DNA of 9,986 bases from Actinomycetes bacterium (GTDB taxonomy: Bacteria > Actinomycetota > CADDZG01 > JAHWKV01), in the NCBI GenBank assembly GCA_029263035.1, contig JAJCYF010000191.1, positions 1 to 9,986 of the forward strand, in the 5' to 3' direction. Positions 1 to 5,736 of the stretch are shown here, one piece after another (position 1 is the stretch's first letter; each line of letters opens with the position of its first letter). The notes below the pieces were generated by a model. That model made no database searches, was not told the origin of the DNA, and saw only the letters and a program-made list of their open reading frames with translations. A program made the translations under genes and the position numbers.

Positions 1-276
1 CAGCTTGAGCATCTCCTCCAGCAGGTCGTGCTTGGCCTTGTCCCTCAGGGCGCTTTCGAGCTTGGAGTTGGAGTTGAAGTGGTGGGTCACCGCCTCTTTG
101 CCCTCGGAGGTCACGATGCATATGTCGGTGATCCCGGCCCGGACCAGCTCCTCGACGGCGTACTGGATAACCGGGCGGTCGACCACGGTCACCAGCTCTT
201 TGGGGACGGCCTTGGAGGCGGGCAGAAAGCGGGTGCCCATTCCGGCCGCGGGAATGATGGCTGTCTGGACGGGCAT
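1..276 (-). CDS. galU: UTP--glucose-1-phosphate uridylyltransferase, N-terminal part (cut by window edge)
   Basis: The 92 visible residues begin MPVQTAIIPAAGMGTRFLPA and continue with SKAVPKELVTVVDRPVIQY, the nucleotide-binding start of GalU-type nucleotidyltransferases. This includes the glycine-rich G-x-G-T-R loop and the KELVTVVDRP segment. GalU joins UTP and glucose-1-phosphate to give UDP-glucose and pyrophosphate, supplying cytoplasmic precursor for trehalose, glycans and exopolysaccharide. The reading frame runs off the left edge, so roughly two thirds of the usual ~300 residues are missing. The ATG at 276 is chosen because the conserved MPxxxAIIPAAG start follows directly. It lies 16 bp after the stop of the GGDEF gene, with only a weak AGG close to the start, so translation may be coupled to that gene. 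The family call is secure; the gene's completeness cannot be judged. Confidence 0.93.
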   Translation of the reverse strand, partial: MPVQTAIIPAAGMGTRFLPASKAVPKELVTVVDRPVIQYAVEELVRAGITDICIVTSEGKEAVTHHFNSNSKLESALRDKAKHDLLEEMLKL

Positions 277-292
277 AACCTGATCGTACCCG

Positions 293-1465
293 CTATTGCC
301 CGGGATCATGGGCGACGACCCGGTTTTTGCCCCGGGCCTTGGCCTCCAGCAGCGCCAGGTCGGCGGCCTTGAAGATCGATGCGAAGTCGGTGCCGCCGGA
401 GGGGTAGGAGGCGACGCCGGCCGATACCGTCACCGTTAGGGGATCCGGTGTCATCTCGGTGACGAACGGAGTTGCGGAGATCACCTGCCGCAGCTTCTCG
501 GCGGCGTTCAGGCCTCCGGCCTCGTCGGTCTCGGAGAGCAGCAGCTCAAACTCCTCGCCCCCGTAGCGGGCGAACATGTCGACGTCGCGGATGGTCGACC
601 TGACCCGCTGGGCGAGCTCGATCAGGACGAAGTCCCCGACCTGGTGCCCGTAGGTGTTGTTGAACTTCCGGAAGTCGTCGATGTCCAGGATGATCAGCGA
701 GAAGGGCCGGCCGAAGCGCTGGGCCCGGTCGATTTCCCGGGCGAACTGGATCTGGAACCACCGGTGGTTCCAGATGCCGGTTTTACCGTCCATGATCGCC
801 ATCCGCTCCGCCTCCTGGTGGAGCAGGACGTTCTCGATGGCCACCCCGGCCTGGTCGGTCAGCGACAGGATCGTCCGCAGGTCGGCCTCGGTGAACAGGC
901 CGTCGGCCTTGTCGTAGAAGTTCAGGACCGCCAGCACCCGGTCGTGGGAGATCAGGGGGACCGAGAGCTGGGTGTGGACTTCCGGCTCGCTTTCGTGGCG
1001 CTGGGGCGGGTCGGCCGAGCCCGGCAGCAGGATCGCCTGCCCGGTCGAGGCGACGTGGCCGGAGATCCCCTGTCCCACCTCCAGCTTGAACCCGGCGGCG
1101 TCCAGGTTGCGGCTGATCCCGGTCATCAGGGTGCCCGAGCCCCTGCGCAGCATCAGCAGGCCGCTGCGGGCGGCGATTGTCTCCATGCCGGTCTCCAGGG
1201 CGATCTCCAGCATGCGGTCCAGGTTGTGGGTGGCTCTCAGCGCCTCACCGAACCGGGTGTGGGCGCGGGCAAGCGCCTCGTTGTACTCGTGCAGCTGGAG
1301 GACCTGAGCTTTCATGGTGGCGGAGATCTGGTCCAAAGCGCTCGCCAGCCGTCTCAGATCGCCGGACGACGGCGCGTCGATCTCCCGATCGTATAGCCCG
1401 GCGGCGATTGCCTCGGCATCATCGGCGAGCTTCTTCAGCTCGATCGAGGGGTCATCATTGGACAT
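293..1465 (-). CDS. Soluble diguanylate cyclase with HAMP-like, GAF and GGDEF domains
   Basis: This 390-residue protein has no membrane segment. Residues ~10-58 look HAMP-like (a helix, then GLYDREI, then a DLRRLASALDQIS helix). Residues ~82-215 form a GAF domain, probably a ligand or redox sensor. Residues ~224-385 form the GGDEF domain. Visible catalytic features are the metal-binding LDIDDF (D261), N269 and D278 in the FNNTYGHQVGD stretch, and the signature GGEEF at 302-306. RDVD at 293-296 sits exactly five residues before GGEEF and matches the RxxD inhibitory I-site, so product feedback is likely. Predicted reaction: two GTP to c-di-GMP. The usual DxLTGLxNRR lead-in is altered to DGKTGIWNHRW. 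The ATG at 1465 is preferred over a TTG six bases upstream because GAGGGG lies about 8 bp before the ATG. It is transcribed ahead of galU. There is no EAL domain. Activity is likely; the signal is unknown. Confidence 0.93.
   Translation of the reverse strand: MSNDDPSIELKKLADDAEAIAAGLYDREIDAPSSGDLRRLASALDQISATMKAQVLQLHEYNEALARAHTRFGEALRATHNLDRMLEIALETGMETIAARSGLLMLRRGSGTLMTGISRNLDAAGFKLEVGQGISGHVASTGQAILLPGSADPPQRHESEPEVHTQLSVPLISHDRVLAVLNFYDKADGLFTEADLRTILSLTDQAGVAIENVLLHQEAERMAIMDGKTGIWNHRWFQIQFAREIDRAQRFGRPFSLIILDIDDFRKFNNTYGHQVGDFVLIELAQRVRSTIRDVDMFARYGGEEFELLLSETDEAGGLNAAEKLRQVISATPFVTEMTPDPLTVTVSAGVASYPSGGTDFASIFKAADLALLEAKARGKNRVVAHDPGQ
750..775. repeat. Perfect 26-bp palindrome inside the GGDEF gene
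   Basis: The left half ATCTGGAACCACC (750-762) is followed directly by its exact reverse complement GGTGGTTCCAGAT (763-775), with no spacer and no mismatch. It encodes the I-W-N-H-R-W-F-Q-I stretch at the start of the GGDEF domain. In mRNA it could fold into a stem of about 11 bp with a 4-nt loop. As DNA it could bind a dimeric protein or extrude as a cruciform. Some of the symmetry may come from codons for conserved N-x-R-x-F residues. Confidence 0.85.
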
Positions 1466-1637
1466 GGGCAAGCCCCTCTAGCGGTGGGAAACCGTTAACT
1501 TTGGTCATTGCTTGAAGACCAGCTCCTAAAGCGCAAAATGGCAGCTCGCAGCCTGGTCCAGCTTATGTCGCTGGCCCGCTGAAGGCTCTGCCATACTATT
1601 GAACAGCAGTTACCTCAAACAGAAACAGGAATATCCC

Positions 1638-2015
1638 TTGCCCACGTACGAATACCTTTGTACCGAGTGTGGCGACCGCAAAGAGGTTGTCCAGTCGTTC
1701 ACCGACGACTCCCTCACCACCTGCGAGATCTGCGGGGGCAAGCTGCGCAAGGTGATCTTCCCGGTGGGCATCCAGTTCAAGGGCTCCGGGTTCTATTCCA
1801 CGGACCGCCGGGCCAGCCAGCCGATGTCGCGAGCCGGCAAGCAGGACGCCAAGGATGCGAAGGCCGAGTCGAAAGAATCCAAGGACTCCAAGGGCGAATC
1901 GACATCCGCCGAGAAGTCGGAGACCAAGACCGAGGCCAAGAACGGCTCCAAGAAGCCGGACTCCGGCTCCAAGGACGGCGCCCCGGCCAAAAAGACGGCA
2001 GAAAAGTCGGCCTAG
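1638..2015 (+). CDS. FmdB-family zinc-ribbon protein with long Lys/Ser/Glu tail
   Basis: This is a 125-residue protein. The TTG at 1638 gives the family-typical start MPTYEYLC and has AGGA about 7 bp upstream, so the upstream in-frame TTG at 1599 is rejected. The zinc ribbon uses C8-x2-C11 and C29-x2-C32, followed by RKVIFPVGIQFKGSGFYSTD, a conserved FmdB-type segment. The family takes its name from a proposed regulator of formamidase/amidase genes, but most members have no proven role. From about residue 64 on, the chain is a disordered tail of about 60 residues rich in K, S, E, D and A, longer than the ribbon itself. It is presumably cytoplasmic. FmdB genes near galU and a SAF-domain gene are a common actinobacterial arrangement, from general knowledge. 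A weak -10-like CATACT lies at 1592-1597 without a clear -35. Confidence 0.85.
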   Translation: MPTYEYLCTECGDRKEVVQSFTDDSLTTCEICGGKLRKVIFPVGIQFKGSGFYSTDRRASQPMSRAGKQDAKDAKAESKESKDSKGESTSAEKSETKTEAKNGSKKPDSGSKDGAPAKKTAEKSA

Positions 2016-2020
2016 GACCC

Positions 2021-2049
2021 TTTTCAGCGGTTCCACGCTCCACTAGGAT
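2021..2049 (+). promoter_or_regulatory. Predicted sigma-70-type promoter for the SAF-domain gene
   Basis: TTTTCA at 2021-2026 (4/6 to TTGACA) and TAGGAT at 2044-2049 (4/6 to TATAAT, a frequent actinobacterial -10 form) are separated by 17 bp. Transcription would start near 2056 and leave a leader of about 57 nt before the ATG at 2113. This comes from reading consensus only. Confidence 0.4.
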
Positions 2050-2112
2050 TAGCCACAACTTCCCCGCACTTCCCCTGACCTTTGATCAACGTCGATCTCG
2101 AAGGGGGCCGGG

Positions 2113-2790
2113 ATGACCACTCTTGTTCTTAACCGCCGCAGGACGTCTCGTTGGAGTCTGCTTGCAATGCTGGCTGCGGTAGTCACCGCGCTGGCCGTCT
2201 ACTCCTACCTTTCCTACCTGCGGGACCAGATCCCGCTTTCCGGCCGGATGGTGCCGATGGTGGTGGCCGCTGCCGACATCGACTCCGGGGTGGTGGTCAC
2301 AGCTGCGATGCTGCAGATCGAGAGCCATCCGGAAAGGTACCTCCCGGATCAGGCGCTGTCGGACACGGACACGGCAGTCGGCCGGGTGGCGACGGTCCCG
2401 ATTCTCAAAGGGGAGCCGGTTACCTCCCGGCGGCTCGGCAGCGACGGCGGCAGCTCCTCGGTGGTCCCCGACGGCATGCGCGCCTACTCGCTCAGCCCCC
2501 AGACGCTCGAAGGCCTGGCCCTCGCACCCAAGGCCGGCGACCGGGTGGACGTCCTGGCGACCTTCGTCCCGTCGGGCGGGAGCCCCGAAACGGCAACCGT
2601 CATCAAGGCGGCAAAGGTGGCCTCGGTGGGAGGCTCCGGAGGTGACACCGGCGTGGCTTCACAGTTCGGGGTCGGCGCCTCCAAGGGCGGTGGCATCACC
2701 CTGCTGCTGACGCCCGGGCAGGCGGAGGCGCTGGCACAGGCCGAAGCGCTGGGTAAGATCGCCCTGGTGCTGGCGCCCAACGCCGGATAA
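2113..2790 (+). CDS. CpaB/RcpC-like SAF-domain protein
   Basis: This 225-residue protein has a short basic N-terminus (NRRRTSRW) and one membrane helix at about 15-34, followed by an extracytoplasmic portion. Residues ~47-108 form a SAF domain: VPMVVAAADIDSGVVVTAAM, then the VGRVATVPILKGEPVTSRRL strand region. The RcpC-like segment follows, with VPDGMRAYSLSPQTLEG and PKAGDRVDVLATF. In Flp/Tad pili, CpaB sits in the periplasm or cell wall and helps assemble the secretin or pilus base. Here no tad ATPase, flp pilin or other pilus gene is seen nearby. Stand-alone SAF proteins of this kind occur in Actinobacteria, so a pilus role is not established. The ATG at 2113 has a G-rich Shine-Dalgarno (AAGGGGGCCGGG). 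The stop lies only 5 bp from that of the convergent lipoprotein gene. Confidence 0.85.
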   Translation: MTTLVLNRRRTSRWSLLAMLAAVVTALAVYSYLSYLRDQIPLSGRMVPMVVAAADIDSGVVVTAAMLQIESHPERYLPDQALSDTDTAVGRVATVPILKGEPVTSRRLGSDGGSSSVVPDGMRAYSLSPQTLEGLALAPKAGDRVDVLATFVPSGGSPETATVIKAAKVASVGGSGGDTGVASQFGVGASKGGGITLLLTPGQAEALAQAEALGKIALVLAPNAG

Positions 2791-2795
2791 TTCAG

Positions 2796-3446
2796 TTAGG
2801 CGTCGGGGTCCCGATCGAAGACGCCGGGCTCCTGCTGGGTGGGTACCACCGCCGGGTCGGAAACCGCCGGCTCCGGCGTAGGTTCGGGGAGCGGCTTGAG
2901 TTCCCGGACGCCGGTGGAGACCCGCTCCAGCGTCTCGCGGTTCTCCTCGAACCGGGAAGCCAGGCTCCAGGTCACCACCTTCAGAAAGCGGTCCGGCGTC
3001 TCGACGAAGGTGTAGAGGTAGGCTGCCTCCACTCCATCCAACAGACCCTTCAGCTGGTACTGCAGCGCGTCCTTGCCGTCGACCTGGACCGTCTCGGGAC
3101 CGCCGACGCTGGCCAGCCCCAGGTCGGAGACCAGCTCCTGCATCTGGGTGGCGGCGAACCTCTCCAGGCTGTAGTCCTTGAGCGCCCCCCGGGGGTCGGT
3201 GACCACCATTCCGTAGGCCTCGGCGCCGGTATCGCCCGCCTGTACCGACGCCACCGGGTTGAGCTCGGCGACCTCCCAGGAGTTCGGCACCTGCATTTCC
3301 AGGGCCCCGTCCTCACTGGTCAGTGCCTTGAAACCGGCCCGCTCCTCGGGCTCGTTGGAATCCCCGCCGCAGGCGCCGAGAGCCGCTACGACCAGCAGTA
3401 GGGCGGCGGCCCGGCGTGCGATTGCGCGGGCGAAAGATGTGGTCAT
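2796..3446 (-). CDS. Putative lipoprotein, PsbP/LpqN-like fold suspected
   Basis: This is a 216-residue predicted lipoprotein. The start at 3446 (MTTSFARAIARR) gives a classical signal peptide: Arg-rich n-region, AAALLLVVAALG core and the lipobox L-G-A-C with C26 as the lipidated residue. A longer frame opens at 3497 but would put 17 residues ahead of the signal. The mature part (~40-185) contains MQVPNSWEVAEL, YGMVVTDPRG, a helix with FAATQMQELVSDL, VDGKDALQYQL and RFLKVVTWSL. This pattern resembles the Mog1/PsbP/LpqN fold seen in actinobacterial lipoproteins. I infer that from motif style and cannot confirm it. The C-terminus (~187-216) is Pro/Glu-rich and probably disordered. No good ribosome-binding site is visible before the chosen ATG. 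Function unknown; envelope location likely. Confidence 0.8.
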   Translation of the reverse strand: MTTSFARAIARRAAALLLVVAALGACGGDSNEPEERAGFKALTSEDGALEMQVPNSWEVAELNPVASVQAGDTGAEAYGMVVTDPRGALKDYSLERFAATQMQELVSDLGLASVGGPETVQVDGKDALQYQLKGLLDGVEAAYLYTFVETPDRFLKVVTWSLASRFEENRETLERVSTGVRELKPLPEPTPEPAVSDPAVVPTQQEPGVFDRDPDA

Positions 3447-3523
3447 CAAAGGAGATCTCGTGGTGTGTACCCCGCTCGATCGGGTGGTTTTTCCCATCTT
3501 AACAAGGGCCTGTCCCGGGGCTT

Positions 3524-3552
3524 ACTATAAACAATCGTTATTGCTCTCATAA
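3524..3552 (-). promoter_or_regulatory. Predicted promoter for the lipoprotein gene, overlapping the divergent promoter
   Basis: On the minus strand, TTATGA (3552-3547) and TATAGT (3529-3524, 5/6 to TATAAT) are 17 bp apart. They would start transcription near 3516, about 70 nt before the lipoprotein ATG. The -35 match is weak (3/6). The sequence interleaves with the plus-strand promoter at 3541-3569, so the two could exclude each other. Confidence 0.35.
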
Positions 3553-3569
3553 GTTATTAGTGCTAAACT
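3541..3569 (+). promoter_or_regulatory. Predicted extended -10 promoter for the DUF1059 gene
   Basis: TTGCTC at 3541-3546 and TAAACT at 3564-3569 are separated by exactly 17 bp, and TG at 3561-3562 gives an extended -10 (TGnTAAACT). The region is conspicuously AT-rich for this window. Transcription would begin near 3576, about 29 nt before the ATG at 3605. Confidence 0.5.
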
Positions 3570-3604
3570 GCCACTCCGAGATCCGGTACGAAAGGGGTTC
3601 TTAA

Positions 3605-3799
3605 ATGCTTAGGTACAGTTGCGCATCGGTCGGAGCCGACACGTGTGGTTTCAAGACCACCGCCATCGACAAGACCGACCTGGCCCGGCAGCTCGCCGAC
3701 CACCTGGTGAACGTGCACGCGGTCAAGACCCCCACCCAGACCATCGTCCGCTACCTCATCAAGACCGCCGAGCAGAACAGCACACTTCAGCAGGCCTGA
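3605..3799 (+). CDS. DUF1059-family mini-protein with Cys2His2 pattern
   Basis: This is a 64-residue protein beginning MLRYSC. AAAGGGG lies about 8 bp before the ATG. The layout fits DUF1059: a short Cys-containing hairpin (C6 and C14) and a helix carrying DHLVNVH (H33 and H38). The C-x7-C-x18-H-x4-H spacing resembles a small zinc finger, so metal binding is a reasonable inference, though not shown for this protein. A second helix (TIVRYLIKTAEQN) and a short polar tail follow. No signal peptide or membrane helix is present, so it is cytoplasmic. The gene has its own promoter and is followed by a GC-rich terminator hairpin, so it is probably transcribed alone. The biological role of DUF1059 is unknown to me. 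Confidence 0.82.
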   Translation: MLRYSCASVGADTCGFKTTAIDKTDLARQLADHLVNVHAVKTPTQTIVRYLIKTAEQNSTLQQA

Positions 3800-3812
3800 G
3801 TTCAGCTTTTCT

Positions 3813-3839
3813 CGAGGCCCCCGCCCGGCGGGGGCTTCG
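3813..3839 (+). terminator. GC-rich stem-loop after the DUF1059 gene
   Basis: CGAGGCCCCCGC and GCGGGGGCTTCG pair around a CCG loop, with a 7-bp all-GC core (3817-3823 with 3829-3835). It begins 13 bp after the TGA of the DUF1059 gene. No U-run follows; a TTTT precedes the stem instead. It is therefore an I-shaped terminator of the kind common in high-GC Actinobacteria. Confidence 0.65.
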
Positions 3840-3912
3840 GCGCGTCCCGACCATGGCCGGCGGTACGATAGGCCGCAGATTCGGGTGCACTGAAGACGGA
3901 CGGAGACAGCAC

Positions 3913-4863
3913 TTGGCCCCACTAACCATCCCCGCGCTCAAGGGTTTTGTGAAGCTGGTGGACGAAGGCAGCTTCTCTGCGGCCGCCAAGCGCCTCGGGG
4001 TCACCCAGCCGGCCATCAGCGCCCAGATCCGCACCCTGGAGGACCACTTCGGCACCAAGCTGATCGTGCGGTCGGGCCGGTCATGGATACCGACGGCTGC
4101 CGGCGAGCAGCTCTACCAGCATGCCGGGGAGCTGGCCACGGTGGCCGAGCGGCTGGAGGAGTCCATGTCCACGTTCGGGACGCTGCCGGCCGGGCGCCTG
4201 AACATCGGGGCCAGCACGGTGCCCGGGGAGTTCCTGCTGCCGAAGATCCTGAGCCCGTACTGCGAGAAGTATCCGGCGGTCCGGGTCTGCGTCCAGGTGG
4301 GCGACACCGCCCACATCGCCGACCAGCTCCTGCTTCGCCGGGTCGACATGGCGGTGATCGGGGCGGCGGTTGCGGTCGACCGCCTGGAGCTGATCCCGTT
4401 CGCCACCGACGAGCTGGTCCTGATCGCCTCCTCGGAGAACGAGCTCCACAAGAAGAGGTCGATCCACCGGGACGACCTGATCTTTCACCCCTGGGTTCTG
4501 CGGGAGCGGGGATCGGGGACCCGGACCATGGTGAGCGAGGCGATGGCCGCGGTGGGCCTGGACCCCGAGCGGCTGGGGGTGGTGCTGGAGCTGGGGACCA
4601 CCGAGTCGGTAAAACGGGCGGTTAAGGCCAACGTCGGCTTGTCGTTTATCTCCACCTACGCCCTGGAGCCGGGGGAGACCACCGGAGACGGCGAACTGCG
4701 GGTGCTTAACGTCCCCGGCCTAAAAGCCCAGCGAACCCTCTACCTGGCGGTGGAGCGGGGGCGGACCCGGCGCAACTCGGTTGATGCCCTGCTCGGCTTC
4801 CTGAGCTCCAAAGAGGTGGCGGCGGAGCTCAAGAAGCTCAAGTTCAAGCCCACCAGGTCCTGA
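3913..4863 (+). CDS. LysR-type transcriptional regulator (CysL/CbbR-like group)
   Basis: This is a 316-residue protein, the normal LysR length. Residues ~5-63 form the winged helix-turn-helix: LKGFVKLVDEGSFSAAAKRL, then GVTQPAISAQIRTLEDHFG, then GRSWIPTAAGEQL. Residues ~93-300 form the substrate-binding domain, with LNIGASTVPGEFLLPKIL, RERGSGTRTMV and ESVKRAVKANVGLSFIS. These segments resemble LysR regulators of sulfur, selenium or carbon-assimilation genes (CysL, CbbR and relatives). The effector cannot be told from sequence. The start is the TTG at 3913, with GGAG 7 bp upstream. The frame is open from 3619, but the earlier part is a shadow of the DUF1059 gene and its terminator. A -10-like TACGAT lies at 3864-3869 with no clear -35. 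The gene has no divergent partner, which is unusual for LysR genes, so its target may be elsewhere or downstream. Confidence 0.9.
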   Translation: MAPLTIPALKGFVKLVDEGSFSAAAKRLGVTQPAISAQIRTLEDHFGTKLIVRSGRSWIPTAAGEQLYQHAGELATVAERLEESMSTFGTLPAGRLNIGASTVPGEFLLPKILSPYCEKYPAVRVCVQVGDTAHIADQLLLRRVDMAVIGAAVAVDRLELIPFATDELVLIASSENELHKKRSIHRDDLIFHPWVLRERGSGTRTMVSEAMAAVGLDPERLGVVLELGTTESVKRAVKANVGLSFISTYALEPGETTGDGELRVLNVPGLKAQRTLYLAVERGRTRRNSVDALLGFLSSKEVAAELKKLKFKPTRS

Positions 4864-4865
4864 TG

Positions 4866-4884
4866 ATCCCGGTCCCCCCGGGAT
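4866..4884 (+). terminator. Stem-loop after the LysR gene
   Basis: ATCCCGG (4866-4872) pairs perfectly with CCGGGAT (4878-4884) around a TCCCC loop. It starts 2 bp after the LysR stop and lacks a U-tail. It would separate the LysR transcript from the small membrane gene downstream. Confidence 0.5.
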
Positions 4885-4885
4885 A

Positions 4886-4903
4886 GATTGGCGCTTATCA
4901 ATC
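4886..4903. repeat. Short inverted repeat upstream of the 46-residue membrane peptide
   Basis: GATTG (4886-4890) and CAATC (4899-4903) flank an 8-bp centre. It lies between the LysR terminator and the ATG at 4927, where an operator could sit. The arms are short, so chance is a serious alternative. Confidence 0.25.
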
Positions 4904-4926
4904 GGCTCGAAGACCGGGGGAATCAA

Positions 4927-5067
4927 ATGAAGAACGTCGGGATCAACAAGATCATGTTCGGCATTGCGGCGGTCTGTTTTTTGCTTTCGCTTCTCACCAT
5001 CTCTCTGGGCACTCTGAACCTGGTCACGCTGGGGCTGCTGTTCATCGCCCTGGGACTGTTCCTGTAG
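4927..5067 (+). CDS. 46-residue two-helix membrane peptide
   Basis: This short ORF encodes MKNVGINKIM, then FGIAAVCFLLSLLTISLG, then TLNLVTLGLLFIALGLFL. Two hydrophobic helices (about 11-27 and 31-46) are joined by a very short turn, preceded by a cationic N-terminus with two lysines. This suggests a hairpin inner-membrane peptide with the N-terminus inside. A strong G-rich ribosome-binding site (CCGGGGG) sits about 6 bp before the ATG. The stop at 5065-5067 is 4 bp before the ATG of the VOC gene, so the two are probably co-transcribed and coupled. The downstream gene has no strong Shine-Dalgarno of its own, which supports translation through this ORF. I do not recognise a family. Function unknown. 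Confidence 0.7.
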   Translation: MKNVGINKIMFGIAAVCFLLSLLTISLGTLNLVTLGLLFIALGLFL

Positions 5068-5071
5068 CGAT

Positions 5072-5461
5072 ATGGCAAGGATCCACCACGTCACCGTGAC
5101 GGTGCCGTCCGAAGGGCAGATTGCCGCCGGGCAGGCGTTCTACGAGCTGCTCGGCGGCATCCCTTTGGTCCGGCCGGCGATGCTGGCGGCGGACACCCCC
5201 GGCTGCTGGCTGGGGTTCGACGGGACGCAGGTCCACATAATCGTGGGTGACTCCGAGCCCGGCCCGGCGCACATGGCGATCGATCTGGCCGAGCAGTACG
5301 ACGCAGTTCTGGCCCGCCTCGAGGAGGCCGGGGTGGAGCGGCGCGACGCCCGCCGGTCGTGGGGCGCCCGCCGGTGTTTTGTCCGGGATCCGGCCGCCAA
5401 CCTGGTTGAGCTGTTCGAGCGGCCCCCCGACTCGGTGGTAGAGAGACCCGGCGCAAGCTAG
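5072..5461 (+). CDS. VOC-superfamily (glyoxalase/dioxygenase-fold) protein
   Basis: This 129-residue protein has one VOC module made of two beta-alpha-beta-beta-beta halves. The first half starts ARIHHVTVTVP, then FYELLGGIPLVRP, then CWLGFDGTQVHIIVGD. The second contains HMAIDLAEQYDAVLARLEEAG and ends CFVRDPAANLVELFE. Candidate metal ligands are H5 or H6, H55, H67 and E113, the places used in glyoxalase I-like enzymes. The reaction could be isomerisation, epimerisation, ring cleavage or resistance-type binding; sequence alone does not decide. It is cytoplasmic. The ATG at 5072 follows the small membrane ORF by 4 bp. The last codon overlaps the stop of the convergent pspAA gene at a shared CTAG (5458-5461). 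Confidence 0.85.
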   Translation: MARIHHVTVTVPSEGQIAAGQAFYELLGGIPLVRPAMLAADTPGCWLGFDGTQVHIIVGDSEPGPAHMAIDLAEQYDAVLARLEEAGVERRDARRSWGARRCFVRDPAANLVELFERPPDSVVERPGAS

Positions 5462-5736
5462 TCCGGGATGAGCCCCTCTTCGGTCAACATCTCGCGGATC
5501 TCCTCCCAGGTGGAGTCGGGACCGGGAAGCAGAAGGTCGGACGGGCCAAGGTAGTCGTCCGGCAGGGGCGTGCCCAGGCGCCTGACCGCCTCCAGCACCT
5601 TCTCCAGGCCGGCGTGCAGGGCCTCGTCGTCGTGCCGCTCGACCGGGCCGGTCAGTGCGTCGTCCAGCTCGTTCAGCTCCGCCATGGAATCGTCGGGAAC
5701 ATCGAACTGCCCGACTCCGAAAACCCGAATTATCAA
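5458..5736 (-). CDS. pspAA: PspA-associated protein PspAA
   Basis: This 92-residue protein starts MIIRVFGVGQFDVPDDSMAE and ends TWEEIREMLTEEGLIPD. The intervening LNELDD, LGTPLPDDYLGPSDLLLPGP and acidic C-terminus match the small PspAA protein that accompanies PspA in Actinobacteria and some archaea. It is cytoplasmic, with no signal peptide. It is thought to partner PspA in membrane-stress responses, but its mechanism is not settled. The start is a TTG at 5736 whose bases overlap the TGA of pspA (TTGA, 5736-5733). No other start fits the conserved N-terminus, so translation is almost certainly coupled to pspA. The stop shares CTAG with the convergent VOC gene. It is the last gene of the operon. 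No terminator hairpin is visible after it. Confidence 0.85.
   Translation of the reverse strand: MIIRVFGVGQFDVPDDSMAELNELDDALTGPVERHDDEALHAGLEKVLEAVRRLGTPLPDDYLGPSDLLLPGPDSTWEEIREMLTEEGLIPD

Noticed and set aside
644..1396. 250-codon plus-strand ORF opposite the GGDEF gene
   Set aside because: It is an antisense shadow of a gene with clear domains. No ribosome-binding site or recognisable family.
1599..1637. Earlier TTG start for the FmdB gene
   Set aside because: The family-typical start MPTYEY and AGGA spacing place initiation at 1638.
3619..3912. N-terminal extension of the LysR frame by 98 residues
   Set aside because: It is out-of-frame reading of the DUF1059 gene and its terminator, with Arg/Pro-rich composition. 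The LysR family start and a Shine-Dalgarno fit the TTG at 3913.
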